Assembly (NCBI GenBank): GCA_015065085.1
Contig: SVQW01000002.1
Span: forward strand, 196,197-260,196
Direction of reading: 5' to 3'
From: Oscillospiraceae bacterium
Lineage (GTDB): Bacteria; Bacillota; Clostridia; Oscillospirales; SIG627
Length of the DNA: 64,000 bases
Below are positions 34,464 to 43,810 of the stretch, one piece after another. The notes beneath the pieces are model-generated. The model did no database searches, had not been told where the DNA came from, and saw nothing but the letters and a program-made list of their open reading frames with translations. Positions within the stretch are counted from its first letter, which is position 1. The number at the start of each line of letters is the position of its first letter. The position numbers and the translations under genes were made by a program.

Positions 34464-35567
34464 TTATTGGAACAGTTTTTTGTATATTGCGCGTATTTCG
34501 TCGGTGTTTATTTTATAAAAGCTGTTGGTGTAATTCTTTGCTTTTCCGGTAAGTTCAATAAATTTCTCTATCTCCGCATCGTCAAATTTCATATCCACGC
34601 ATGACATGAGGGGGATTTCATGCTTCAAGGTCTCGCCATCGGTTCCTATATAGTCATACAGTATGCGGCAACGCTGAGGGTTTGCCATTTCGTTATAACT
34701 CAGATATTCGCCCGTGAAAGCGGCACAAGCCATACCATGAGGAACACCATGCAGAAGTGTAAGGTTATAACCCATTGGATGCGGGAAGCCGGTACCTGTT
34801 GTATTTATGGCAATACCTGCCGCACAGGAAGCATCAAGAAGCTCCTGCTTGAGCTGAACATCCACATCTCCGCCTATATATATCTCGTTCAGATTTCTCC
34901 AGATAGCTCTTGCGGCATAAAGGGCAAACAGCTCGGAAGCATCCGTAGACTTTGGAGAAAGGAAGGATTCCACCGCATGACAGAAAGCATCCAGCGCAGT
35001 ACTGAGTGTATATCGCGGAGACAGCGACATAGTATAGCGAACATCCAGAAAGGCGTGTTTGGGATAAGACATGGGGTTATTGAAGGTTTGTTTTTTGACA
35101 CCGCCCTGCAATGTAAGCACCGCATAGGGGTTAACCTCGCTTCCCGTCCCTGCAGTGGTAGGCACAGCAATTATGGGAAGAGAGTTATTTGTCAGCTTTG
35201 AAGCATCGAAAATATCCTCCATTTCACTTAACTGCCTGTTTGCTGCATAAGCACTTACCGCCTTGCAAGCATCCAGTGCGGAGCCGCCGCCTATTCCGAT
35301 TACAAATTCTGCTCCAAACTCAGCGGCGAGCCTTCCGCCCTCAAAGCAATCGGAAATTGCGGGATTTTCACTTATTTTATCAAAATGCAGATACTGAGTG
35401 CCGTTTTGGTCCAGCACTTCGCATATATCTGCCAGTGCACCGCTGGCACGGGCGGAGTTCTTTCCGCTGACTATTATGCACTTTTTGCCTAGTCCGAAAG
35501 CATCGGCGTTATTTTTTACGCATCCGATTCCGGAGTGAATTTTTGTGGGCATATAGAAATTAAACAT
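34464..35567 (-). CDS. Iron-containing alcohol dehydrogenase (type III)
   Basis: This 367-residue protein has the Fe-ADH pattern: GGGSALDACKAV for NAD binding, VPTTAGTGSEV, DAFCHAVESF and HGVPHGMACA, which supply the His ligands. The family interconverts alcohols and aldehydes or lactaldehyde with NAD(P)H. The substrate is unknown; 1,2-propanediol formation from deoxy sugars is one option. It begins a probable three-gene operon with the SGNH esterase and the AllA-like gene. A terminator-like hairpin lies just upstream. Confidence 0.92.
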   Translation of the reverse strand: MFNFYMPTKIHSGIGCVKNNADAFGLGKKCIIVSGKNSARASGALADICEVLDQNGTQYLHFDKISENPAISDCFEGGRLAAEFGAEFVIGIGGGSALDACKAVSAYAANRQLSEMEDIFDASKLTNNSLPIIAVPTTAGTGSEVNPYAVLTLQGGVKKQTFNNPMSYPKHAFLDVRYTMSLSPRYTLSTALDAFCHAVESFLSPKSTDASELFALYAARAIWRNLNEIYIGGDVDVQLKQELLDASCAAGIAINTTGTGFPHPMGYNLTLLHGVPHGMACAAFTGEYLSYNEMANPQRCRILYDYIGTDGETLKHEIPLMSCVDMKFDDAEIEKFIELTGKAKNYTNSFYKINTDEIRAIYKKLFQ

Positions 35568-35587
35568 ACATTTCTCCTCGGAAACTT

Positions 35588-35622
35588 AAAAGAGGTGCTG
35601 TAAAACTACAACACCTCCTTTT
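35588..35622 (-). terminator. Intrinsic terminator of the solute-binding lipoprotein gene
   Basis: The arms at 35588-35602 and 35608-35622 contain AGGTGCTGT and ACAACACCT and pair with one mismatch. Read on the minus strand the stem ends in TTTT. Confidence 0.75.
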
Positions 35623-35634
35623 GAATGTAAAATA

Positions 35635-37449
35635 TTACTTATTCTTGTTGCTTACTATATATGAAGTAAGGTCTTTTTCCTCGATGGTTACATTCGCAGG
35701 AATTGTTGTCTTGTAAGCATCAAACTGCATTGCCCATTCGGAAGGAATATCGTCCTCTCCGTTGAGGAATGCTTTAATTCCCGGAACATTGTCATTTATG
35801 TATCCGCGGTTAAGTCTGCTGGCAACACGAGAATATGTCAAATCGGGGTTAGGCACACCCTGTCTGAGGGTTTCAAAAACACCGTCGGAATATTCCGTAT
35901 AGTAGTCAATCGCATTCTGTCCTGCCTCGTCAAGTTCTACCTGGAATGCCAGGAAGCCGTGACGCTTAACACCGAAGTTCTTGGCTACTGCCTTTGCAAC
36001 ATAGTCGGGATCCATGCCCTCATCCAGGAGACCGATAAAGGTGTTACCGGATTTCATGAAGTCCATCATATACTCGTCATTAAGACGAGTGATGGTATTA
36101 TCGGGATTTACACTGTAGTTAACACCTTCAACACCAAAGGTGAAAATGTTTTTGAAGGATGCATCGGTATACAGCATCTCCAGTATTTCCATGCAACGCG
36201 CGGGGTACTTGGAATAAGCACTTATAGCATACATAGCGCCGAGAGTATTTTCGGTGGTCGCTCTTGCAGTCTTATAAACCTCAACGATGTAGCCTTCCTC
36301 TTCCCATCTCTTAACGTCCTGCTCGTTACCCTTGCGGATATCGGCAGCAAAACGCATTCCGGTGGTGTCTGCACCTTCATCGGGCAAGAAGCCGTATTCG
36401 CGGAAGTCGGACATTATTTCAAAGAAGTTTGTTACAACGAATTCACCGTAAGTGCTACGGCAGTTAACAGGAACGTATTCACCGAATTCGGGGTTGGTTA
36501 TACCAATGGGATGACCGATGATATTATCGTAAAAATCATAACCCTGAACTTCCTCGGGTGCCTTGAGAAGCGGAATTACATCCGGCTCATTTGCCTTGAC
36601 ATCTGCCAGGAAGGATTCAATATTCGCGAAGTTCATAATCTGGGTGGTATCGAACTGATACTTTTCAACCAGCTCTCTGTCCAGCAGGCAGTAAGTTGTA
36701 TCTGCATCAATACCTTTGTTAATGGGAAGTCCGTAGGTGGAACCGCCTATCTTCGCTGCGGAAAGCAAAGTGGGATGTATGTAATCGGTAAGGATCTTTG
36801 AATCAAGCTTAAGGTACTCATCCAAAGGAACAATAACAGGTTCGGGCTGTGCGTTAATGCTTGCCATGTAATGAGTGAAGTCGGAAATCAATACGATATC
36901 CACCTGATCCTCATCAACAGGTTCTGCTACCGCTTCGCCTGCCTCTATTGCCGCAGCCAGCTTTGCCGCTGCCTTAGCCTCTGCCTCAGCCTTTTCCTTT
37001 GCTGCTTTTTCTGCAGCCGCGCTCTTTGCGCTCTGCTCAGCTTCGGTAAGAAGCTTGTTCATCTTCTTATCAACTCTGTCGCCGATTTTCTTTGCGCCCT
37101 CGCAGAATTTAGCAACATCCGCATCGTGCTGAAGCTTTACATACTTAGCCTCAAGAATGTCTCTGTACTCGGATTCGTCGTACAGCTTAAGCTCCAGAGT
37201 TGTGGCATATTCGCTTTCAGAAAAACGGTTGAGACGCTTTTCCACCTCATCAATTGCCTCGGGAGTTGTAGTTTTGCCCGTGATACCGTAAACGGTAAGA
37301 GTGATGGGCTTTCTGGTGGACAAGGTTTCTCCGATGTCTGCTGTTATTTCTTTGTCATCGGAGCATGAAGTAAACATCATGCACACTGCGGAAAGCATCA
37401 TTACTGCCGCAAGCAGCATGGTGACTGTTCTCTTTAAATTGCTTTTCAT
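35635..37449 (-). CDS. Extracellular solute-binding lipoprotein with an Ala/Glu/Lys insertion
   Basis: This 604-residue protein has a lipoprotein signal with Cys29 (FTSC) and reads as a type 1 sugar-binding protein of an ABC importer: ITLTVYGITG at the start, DIVLISDF, TYGLPINKGIDADTTYC, and AISAYSKYPARCMEILEMLY, which is typical of the LplA-like group. An unusual stretch at about 125-175 is almost entirely Ala, Glu and Lys and should be a long charged helix. No permease or ATPase gene is near. The start has AGGAGG 9 nt upstream and a promoter at 37500-37528. Confidence 0.88.
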   Translation of the reverse strand: MKSNLKRTVTMLLAAVMMLSAVCMMFTSCSDDKEITADIGETLSTRKPITLTVYGITGKTTTPEAIDEVEKRLNRFSESEYATTLELKLYDESEYRDILEAKYVKLQHDADVAKFCEGAKKIGDRVDKKMNKLLTEAEQSAKSAAAEKAAKEKAEAEAKAAAKLAAAIEAGEAVAEPVDEDQVDIVLISDFTHYMASINAQPEPVIVPLDEYLKLDSKILTDYIHPTLLSAAKIGGSTYGLPINKGIDADTTYCLLDRELVEKYQFDTTQIMNFANIESFLADVKANEPDVIPLLKAPEEVQGYDFYDNIIGHPIGITNPEFGEYVPVNCRSTYGEFVVTNFFEIMSDFREYGFLPDEGADTTGMRFAADIRKGNEQDVKRWEEEGYIVEVYKTARATTENTLGAMYAISAYSKYPARCMEILEMLYTDASFKNIFTFGVEGVNYSVNPDNTITRLNDEYMMDFMKSGNTFIGLLDEGMDPDYVAKAVAKNFGVKRHGFLAFQVELDEAGQNAIDYYTEYSDGVFETLRQGVPNPDLTYSRVASRLNRGYINDNVPGIKAFLNGEDDIPSEWAMQFDAYKTTIPANVTIEEKDLTSYIVSNKNK

Positions 37450-37499
37450 TAAAAGATCCTCCTAACAGATTGAAAAACGTATATTAATTTACACCCTAT

Positions 37500-37528
37500 A
37501 TTTTACACCAAAAGCTGAAATATGTCAA
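37500..37528 (-). promoter_or_regulatory. Sigma-A promoter of the solute-binding lipoprotein
   Basis: On the minus strand TTGACA (37528-37523) and TAAAAT (37505-37500) are 17 nt apart. Confidence 0.85.
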
Positions 37529-37637
37529 GTTACTTTTTTATTAATAGCCTTGGGCATTTTATCCGAATAAATGGGTACTTTTTCGTCATTAAGTACAAAT
37601 TCAATGCTTTTTTCAAAGCTCGACAAATTTCGCGCCG

Positions 37638-38771
37638 TTAATCCAGAAAATCCTTGAGCTTTCTCGAGCGGGTATACTGTCGCAGTTTTCGCAGTGCCTT
37701 TGCCTCTATCTGACGGATACGCTCACGTGTTATGTTGAATATAAGACCCACCTCTTCAAGCGTGTATGCTCTGCCGGTGTCAATTCCGAAGCGAAGCTTT
37801 AATATCTGTTCTTCACGCGGTGTAAGAGTGTGAAGTGCATTGTTGAGCTGCTCACGCAAAAGATTGAAGCTGGCGGATTCGGAGGGCGACATAGCATCGC
37901 TGTCGGGGATGAAATCACCCAGATGGCTGTCATTTTCCTCGCCTATCGGCATTTCAAGCGAAACGGGCTCCTGAGCAATTTTCATTATATCGCGCACTTT
38001 GGTGGAGGACATGCTGAGCGCCTCACCTATTTCGTCATATGTAGGCTCTCTGCCGTTTTCCTGCATAAGCTGACGCGATGTACGCAGTATTTTATTGATA
38101 GTCTCCGACATATGTACGGGAACACGTATGGTTCTGGACTGGTCGGAAATCGCACGCGTTATGCTCTGACGTATCCACCAGGTTGCATACGTGGAAAATC
38201 TGAAGCCCTTGGTATAATCAAACTTTTCCACAGCCTTTATAAGGCCCAGGTTTCCCTCCTGAATAAGATCGAGAAGATTTATACCGCGTCCCATATAACG
38301 CTTGGCTATGCTTACGACAAGACGCAGGTTTGCTTCCACAAGTATCTGTTTCGCCTGCTCATCCCCATCAAGTATGCGCTCAGAAAGATCATTTTCAGCC
38401 TCAATGGACAAAAGCGGTATTTTACCTATATCCTTAAGATACAGTCTGATATGATTATCTGCAGCAGGATCATCCATCTGATTTTCCACATCTGCCATAT
38501 CCACGTCCACATCATCCATAACACCATCTGAAACGCCATCAATCTCGTCAATAAGTGCGTCGTCATTTATCAGGTCGGTAAAATCCTCGGTATCGCTTAT
38601 TTCAATACCCAGTTCTTCAAGTGTTTCATAGATTTTTTCGATTTGCTCCACTTCAAAGCCTGCGGTTTCAATAAGCTCCGCTATGGCGCCGTTGGTTACA
38701 TATCCCGCTGCTTTTGCTTTTGCTATAAGCTTTGCAACTGCCGGGTTCTTTAAATCCTCTGTATTTGACAT
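37638..38771 (-). CDS. Second RpoD-like sigma-70 factor
   Basis: This 377-residue protein is a full group 1/2 sigma factor. It has a sigma-1.1-like helical N-terminus, an acidic linker, region 1.2 ([15 protein letters not shown]), region 2 with [19 protein letters not shown], region 3 and the region 4.2 helix-turn-helix ([20 protein letters not shown]). It is clearly a paralog of its neighbour at 38815-39981: the helix-turn-helix differs at one or two positions, while region 2.4 is more divergent ([11 protein letters not shown] against [11 protein letters not shown]). It follows that gene after 43 nt and is likely co-transcribed. Its role, housekeeping or alternative, cannot be told from sequence. 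Confidence 0.93.
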   Translation of the reverse strand: MSNTEDLKNPAVAKLIAKAKAAGYVTNGAIAELIETAGFEVEQIEKIYETLEELGIEISDTEDFTDLINDDALIDEIDGVSDGVMDDVDVDMADVENQMDDPAADNHIRLYLKDIGKIPLLSIEAENDLSERILDGDEQAKQILVEANLRLVVSIAKRYMGRGINLLDLIQEGNLGLIKAVEKFDYTKGFRFSTYATWWIRQSITRAISDQSRTIRVPVHMSETINKILRTSRQLMQENGREPTYDEIGEALSMSSTKVRDIMKIAQEPVSLEMPIGEENDSHLGDFIPDSDAMSPSESASFNLLREQLNNALHTLTPREEQILKLRFGIDTGRAYTLEEVGLIFNITRERIRQIEAKALRKLRQYTRSRKLKDFLD

Positions 38772-38814
38772 AATTTTTATTGCATATCAAAAGATATGCC
38801 GTCCTTTCGTTGGA

Positions 38815-39981
38815 TTAGGAATTAAGGTAGCCTTTAAGACGATTGGCGCGCCTGGGATGGCGCAGCTTTCTGAGCGCCTTCGCCTCTATCTGTCTGATTC
38901 TTTCACGTGTAATGTTGAATACAACACCCACTTCCTCGAGGGTGTGAGACTTTCCGTCCTCCAGGCCGAAGCGCAGACGCAATACATCTGCCTCACGCTT
39001 GGTAAGTGTGTTAAGAACTTCCTCCAGCTCGTCGTGAAGCATGGAGCTGTTGGCAGCATCCGCAGGTGCCAATGCATCATCATCAGGTATAAAATCTCCC
39101 AAGTGGCTGTCTTCCTCTTCACCTATGGGTGTTTCCAGCGAAACAGGCTCCTGAGCTATTTTCATTATCTCACGTATTTTATCTGCAGGCTTGTTGAGTA
39201 CTCCGGCAATTTCATCAATGGATGGTTCTCTGCCCAATTCCTGCATAAGTTGTCGGGAAACACGCAGTACTCTGTTTATAGTCTCCACCATGTGCACAGG
39301 TACACGTATGGTTCTCGCCTGGTCTGCTATGGAACGTGTTATTGCCTGGCGTATCCACCAGGTGGCATAGGTGGAAAATTTGAATCCCTTCTGGAAATCG
39401 AACTTTTCAACCGCCTTCATAAGTCCGAGATTTCCTTCCTGTATAAGGTCAAGGAAATACATTCCGCGTCCCACATATCTCTTGGCGATGCTTACTACCA
39501 GTCTGAGGTTGGCTTCCACAAGTATCTGCTTTGCCTGCTCATCTCCGCCCGACATACGCTCCGCCAACTCCTGTTCATATGCCGAATCCAGAAGCGGCAC
39601 CTTTCCTATTTCCTTGAGGTACATTCTGACGTGGTCCTCGACCATTATGCCGTCTGCTGAAGCATCGTACTCGGAATCTCCCTGTTCCATGGTAATATGC
39701 ATATCATCCGCGGACATTTCATTGTAGTTAAGGTCGTCGATATTTTCAAGGTGTGAAAGGTCGTCGTCAATATAGCTTATTACCTCGACCCCTGCCGCCT
39801 CCAGTGCGGAATACAGCTTTTCAATCTGCTCGACGTCATCGTAGCCCACATGCTCCAGAGCATCCAGTATTTCCTCATTGGAAATAGTTCCCTTGGCTTT
39901 GGCTTTTTCTATAAGCTCACGAAACTCATATTTTTCTGTTGTCTTTACTTCCTCTGCTGTCGTCTGTTTTTTCTGTGCCAT
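38815..39981 (-). CDS. rpoD: Primary RNA polymerase sigma factor RpoD (sigma-A)
   Basis: This protein of 388 residues has the sigma-70 order: sigma-1.1-like N-terminus, region 1.2 ([14 protein letters not shown]), region 2 ([31 protein letters not shown]), region 3 and region 4.2 ending [19 protein letters not shown], close to the usual RpoD C-terminus. It directs polymerase to TTGACA/TATAAT promoters, which are frequent here. It is taken as the primary factor because it follows dnaG directly, as in the classic dnaG-rpoD operon. The ATG at 39981 is chosen since AAAAGG lies 9 nt upstream; the ATG at 39990 would sit right against that site. Confidence 0.95.
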   Translation of the reverse strand: MAQKKQTTAEEVKTTEKYEFRELIEKAKAKGTISNEEILDALEHVGYDDVEQIEKLYSALEAAGVEVISYIDDDLSHLENIDDLNYNEMSADDMHITMEQGDSEYDASADGIMVEDHVRMYLKEIGKVPLLDSAYEQELAERMSGGDEQAKQILVEANLRLVVSIAKRYVGRGMYFLDLIQEGNLGLMKAVEKFDFQKGFKFSTYATWWIRQAITRSIADQARTIRVPVHMVETINRVLRVSRQLMQELGREPSIDEIAGVLNKPADKIREIMKIAQEPVSLETPIGEEEDSHLGDFIPDDDALAPADAANSSMLHDELEEVLNTLTKREADVLRLRFGLEDGKSHTLEEVGVVFNITRERIRQIEAKALRKLRHPRRANRLKGYLNS

Positions 39982-40018
39982 TGTGACCATCCTTTTTATT
40001 TATGTAAATATATATTTA

Positions 40019-41773
40019 TCAACTTAATTTGTTTTTGAGCGATTGCAGGTATTCTTCCAGGGACATTTCACCCGCATTTTTCTTATTGTTTTGCTCAACA
40101 AGTCGCTCTATAAGCTCGTCCAGCACATCGGGAGAGTTGTTGGAAAGCCTGGAGCGATTCACCTGCATTTTCATTATTGCGCCCATCTCCTCGGGAGTAA
40201 AAAACTGCCCCAGTTCTCCTATGTCGAAGCTTCCCTCATTTTGAGCCGAGATCTCCAGAATACCGCTAAATACCCGACGATTGAATTCGCAGATGAAAAG
40301 CTCGGGCTTTATGCGGCTCATTATTTTTTCATCCCGCAGATAATCGCTTCTCAGCATTATAATACCGAGAATATTTTCTTCTATACTCGCACACGCCTTG
40401 TATTTCTGGCGGTCGGGATTTATACGGTCACCGTATCCCATGGATTTTTGTATTTGTTCGTCAAGCGCTTTTTCCCTGAACTGCTTTTCTCGCTTTCGGC
40501 GACGCTTTTCAACCTCGTTTTTAAGTGTTGAAAGCTCTACCCCGGTAAGCTCCTTCAATTTAAGGAGAAAAACATCCAGCTCCACTGCCGAGTACACGTC
40601 ACACAGCATATCGCAGGATTTATTAATAAAATCAAGCTTTTCCTCCGGCACGTCAAGGTTGTAGTTACCCATAAGCGTGCGGAATTTAAAGTCAATTTTG
40701 CCCTCCGAGCCGTTGATAAGTGCCGCAAAGGATGCCTTGCCGAATTTTTTTATGTACTCGTCGGGGTCCTTGGCGTTTTTGACGGTAATAACTTTTACCG
40801 AAAGCCCTGCCTCGCCGAGAAGTGCTATTGCTTTGTCGGTTGCCTTCTGCCCTGCGGCATCCGAATCGTAGCATATGTACACCTTTGAAGCATATCTTGC
40901 CATCACACGCGCCTGTTCGGGCGTGATGGCAGTGCCCAGTGTCGCCACCGCGTTAAAAAATCCTGCCTGATGCAGTGCGACAACATCCATATACCCCTCA
41001 CAAAGTATGAGCGATGAATCAGTAGTCGCCTTGGCGTAATTAAGCGCGTACAAATTACGGCGTTTATTGAACACGGGCGTATCGGAGGAATTGAGATACT
41101 TGGGCATACCGTCGCCTATAATACGTCCGCCGAAGGCAATCACCTCACCCGAGGTGTCTATAATCGGAAAAATTATTCTGCCTCTGAACATATCAAATGG
41201 CTTATTATACTTGCTTATTCCGCACAAAAACGCTTCTTTAAGCTCCTCCGGCTTGTACCCCTCGCTTATGAGATAACCGCTGAGTGAATCAAATCCGGTG
41301 TCGGCGTAACCGATGCCGAAGTGCTTTATGGTTCGCAGTGTCAGCCCGCGGTCGGTTATATATCTCAGTGCGTCGGAATTCTTGGGATCCATGAGAGCAT
41401 TATGGAAAAAACGCGCAGCTTTTTTGTTCAACTCAAAAATGCGCTTGCGGTCAATCCTTTTTGCGCCGTAAACCGGGTTATCCTCCGGCATTGCCATTCC
41501 CGCCATGTTGGCCAATTTTTCCACTGCCGCCATGTAATCCAGGTTTTCCATACGCATAACAAAGGTTATAACGTCTCCACCCGCACCACATCCGAAGCAA
41601 TAAAAGCTCTGGGTATTGCGGAAAACGGTAAAAGATGGTGTTTTTTCGCTATGAAAAGGGCAATTTCCCACGGAATTGGTACCCGTCCTTTTCAGGCGGA
41701 CGTATGTACCGATTATTGTTTCAATATCGCATCTTGCTTTTAATTCGGTTAAAAACGCGCCCGGTAATGGCAT
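40019..41773 (-). CDS. dnaG: DNA primase DnaG
   Basis: This 584-residue primase has a CHC2 zinc finger (Cys38, His41, Cys59, Cys62), the RNA polymerase domain with a TOPRIM segment containing CEGYMDVVAL (about 257-266) and YDSDAAGQKA, and a C-terminal helicase-interaction region. It makes RNA primers at the replication fork with DnaB. It sits between dgt (26 nt upstream) and rpoD (37 nt downstream), forming the macromolecular synthesis operon. GGAAC lies 4 nt before the ATG. Confidence 0.97.
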   Translation of the reverse strand: MPLPGAFLTELKARCDIETIIGTYVRLKRTGTNSVGNCPFHSEKTPSFTVFRNTQSFYCFGCGAGGDVITFVMRMENLDYMAAVEKLANMAGMAMPEDNPVYGAKRIDRKRIFELNKKAARFFHNALMDPKNSDALRYITDRGLTLRTIKHFGIGYADTGFDSLSGYLISEGYKPEELKEAFLCGISKYNKPFDMFRGRIIFPIIDTSGEVIAFGGRIIGDGMPKYLNSSDTPVFNKRRNLYALNYAKATTDSSLILCEGYMDVVALHQAGFFNAVATLGTAITPEQARVMARYASKVYICYDSDAAGQKATDKAIALLGEAGLSVKVITVKNAKDPDEYIKKFGKASFAALINGSEGKIDFKFRTLMGNYNLDVPEEKLDFINKSCDMLCDVYSAVELDVFLLKLKELTGVELSTLKNEVEKRRRKREKQFREKALDEQIQKSMGYGDRINPDRQKYKACASIEENILGIIMLRSDYLRDEKIMSRIKPELFICEFNRRVFSGILEISAQNEGSFDIGELGQFFTPEEMGAIMKMQVNRSRLSNNSPDVLDELIERLVEQNNKKNAGEMSLEEYLQSLKNKLS

Positions 41774-41799
41774 AATGTTCCTTTCTTTGATACGTTTTT

Positions 41800-42810
41800 C
41801 TAAACTCTGCGCCAGACCTTCGGAACAAACAGCTCGTTGAAGGTACGCACTGCGTATCTGTCGGTCATGGACGAAATATAATCACAAACAACCCGTCCCT
41901 TTGGGAAACGGTCAAGATAATTACGGTATTCGGGCGGAAGCTTTTCGGGATAGCGGTAGAAGTGCTCATAAAGATGAGTCAGCATAACATTCGCTTTTTC
42001 TTCCTCCCCCTTTGCAACGGGGTTTTTGTAAACCGCCTCGAACATAAATTCCCGCAATCTGTTCATTGCATCGTCGATTTCCGGAGACATGCGTATTTCG
42101 GCGCCCTTGCTGTTGAATATTGTATCCCGTACCAGCGTATTGATACGCACACCGTGAGTATCACCCAGAATCTGACGTAAATCGCGTGGGATATCATCGC
42201 TTTTCATGATGCCTGCACGTATGGCATCGTCAATATCGTGATTTATGTAGGCAATGCGGTCAGCAAATTTTATTATTCTGCCCTCGGGAGTAATGGCGCG
42301 GTTGGAGCCGGAATGATTGCGGATGGCATCCCTCACCTCATAAGTAAGGTTGAGCCCCATGCCGTTGTTTTCCAGAAGGTCAGCTACTCTGAGACTCTGT
42401 TCGTAATGCGCAAAGCCGCCCTCGTAAACACTGTTAAGCAGTCTTTCTCCTGCGTGCCCGAAAGGAGTATGGCCCAAATCATGTCCAAGCGCCGCCGCTT
42501 CGGTAAGGTCCTCATTAAGACCGAGTGCACGGGCTATAACACGGGCAATTTGTGTCACCTCGAAGGTGTGCGTCAGACGTGTGCGGTAATGGTCGCCCTC
42601 GGGAGTCAGAAAGACCTGGGTTTTATGCATAAGACGGCGAAAAGCCTTTGAATGAGTTATCCGGTCCCGGTCACGCGAAAAAGGCGTGCGTATATCACAC
42701 TCCTGCATGGGGCGCAGGCGCCCCTTGGTGTTGCGAGACAACGTAGCAAACTCGCTCAGCCTTTGCGCCTCAAAGCCGAAAACGCTGTCGGCATCATTGA
42801 CTTTATACAT
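41800..42810 (-). CDS. dgt: Deoxyguanosinetriphosphate triphosphohydrolase-like protein (HD domain)
   Basis: This 336-residue protein has the dGTPase opening (RDRDRITHSKAFRRLMHKTQVF) and an HD metal site: His81 (RLTHTFEV), His110-Asp111 (GHDLGHTPFGH) and a downstream Asp in FADRIAYINHDIDD. It cleaves dNTPs to nucleoside and triphosphate. The gene is commonly placed before dnaG in Clostridia, as here. AAGGCGG lies 9 nt upstream of the ATG. Confidence 0.95.
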   Translation of the reverse strand: MYKVNDADSVFGFEAQRLSEFATLSRNTKGRLRPMQECDIRTPFSRDRDRITHSKAFRRLMHKTQVFLTPEGDHYRTRLTHTFEVTQIARVIARALGLNEDLTEAAALGHDLGHTPFGHAGERLLNSVYEGGFAHYEQSLRVADLLENNGMGLNLTYEVRDAIRNHSGSNRAITPEGRIIKFADRIAYINHDIDDAIRAGIMKSDDIPRDLRQILGDTHGVRINTLVRDTIFNSKGAEIRMSPEIDDAMNRLREFMFEAVYKNPVAKGEEEKANVMLTHLYEHFYRYPEKLPPEYRNYLDRFPKGRVVCDYISSMTDRYAVRTFNELFVPKVWRRV

Positions 42811-42897
42811 TTCTGTTGCCGCCTTTCATTTCCTTTATACTATATTATACGAGATTTTTTTCAAAATCCCTTTTATTTTTCGTAATTTTTTTATTTT

Positions 42898-43476
42898 TTA
42901 CAAATTCATAAAAAGATATACCACCACAAACAGCAGAGAAAAATTATTCCCGCCCGAATATAAAACCCACAAAGATGCAAAAAACAGCAAAATAATACAC
43001 ACAAACGATACTTTATCCACCACTTTCCACACCTTTTCCACCTCAAAGCGCATAAGAAGCAGGGATTCGGCAAAATTGCCGCCGTCAAGTCCTCTGATGG
43101 GTAACATATTGAATACGGCGTAAAAAATGTTGGCAAAAAACAAAAACATTATTTCGGTAAGCGGTACATAAAGATACGCAAAGTAAGCACACACCGCACC
43201 CGCAAGGTTAGCCGCCGCACCCGATGAATATATCAGTGCATCAGCACCGTAGCTGCACAATCTGCCGTCTGTCTGTATGTGTGCCCCGAAAAGCATCACA
43301 TCTATACAGCAAACACTTTTTCCCACTGCTTTTACAGCTATAAGGTGTCCCGCTTCATGAAGAAGTGCACAAAAAAGCATGGCACCAACGTACTCCGGCG
43401 GATTGAACAGCGATAAAAAAACAAGTGGTATCAATGCCGATAAATTCACACGTACCTTTCCCAGCTTCAACGTCAT
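42898..43476 (-). CDS. Membrane site-2 metalloprotease, M50 family (SpoIVFB-like)
   Basis: This 192-residue membrane protein has the zinc motif HEAGH (40-44) in the second hydrophobic segment and NMLPIRGLDGGN (123-134), which gives the third ligand Asp. It has about five to six membrane helices and no CBS domain. In Bacillus SpoIVFB cuts pro-sigma-K in the mother cell. The short length and the small partner gene just upstream, overlapping by 4 nt, fit a SpoIVF-type pair. The substrate here is unknown. Confidence 0.88.
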   Translation of the reverse strand: MTLKLGKVRVNLSALIPLVFLSLFNPPEYVGAMLFCALLHEAGHLIAVKAVGKSVCCIDVMLFGAHIQTDGRLCSYGADALIYSSGAAANLAGAVCAYFAYLYVPLTEIMFLFFANIFYAVFNMLPIRGLDGGNFAESLLLMRFEVEKVWKVVDKVSFVCIILLFFASLWVLYSGGNNFSLLFVVVYLFMNL

Positions 43477-43700
43477 TGTTCACTCTCCGCACCGGCAAAA
43501 ACCTGTACTGCACCGCCTGTATCCATACCAAACACCATAGCGGCGACGGGATTTTCGGATATGGAAACCTCTATACTGCGTGAAAGGTCATCAAAGCCTA
43601 CGTTTTGGCGGAACACGCCTATTACCTTATCACGTGTGCCTCTTTGAAGCATAAACACCACCGCGGCAAGGACTGTAATAATTAAAAATATTTTTTTCAT
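43473..43700 (-). CDS. Small membrane-anchored protein coupled to the M50 protease
   Basis: This 75-residue protein begins with one membrane helix (about 3-18) and a short outer domain (VGFDDLSRSIEVSISENPVAAMVFG). Its stop overlaps the protease start (ATGA), so translation is coupled. In Bacillus SpoIVFA, the partner of SpoIVFB, is about 260 residues with a LytM domain; this could be a minimal counterpart, but there is no clear sequence match. GGAGG lies 7 nt before the ATG at 43700. A longer frame from 43742 has no such site. Confidence 0.65.
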   Translation of the reverse strand: MKKIFLIITVLAAVVFMLQRGTRDKVIGVFRQNVGFDDLSRSIEVSISENPVAAMVFGMDTGGAVQVFAGAESEQ

Positions 43701-43810
43701 GTTTTTCCTCCGTCGGCACAATATTATGCGTGAAAAACACAAAAAAGAACAGCATATTTACTATTTTTCCTTCATATGATTTAACAAAACCTAAGAAAGG
43801 AACTGTTTCT

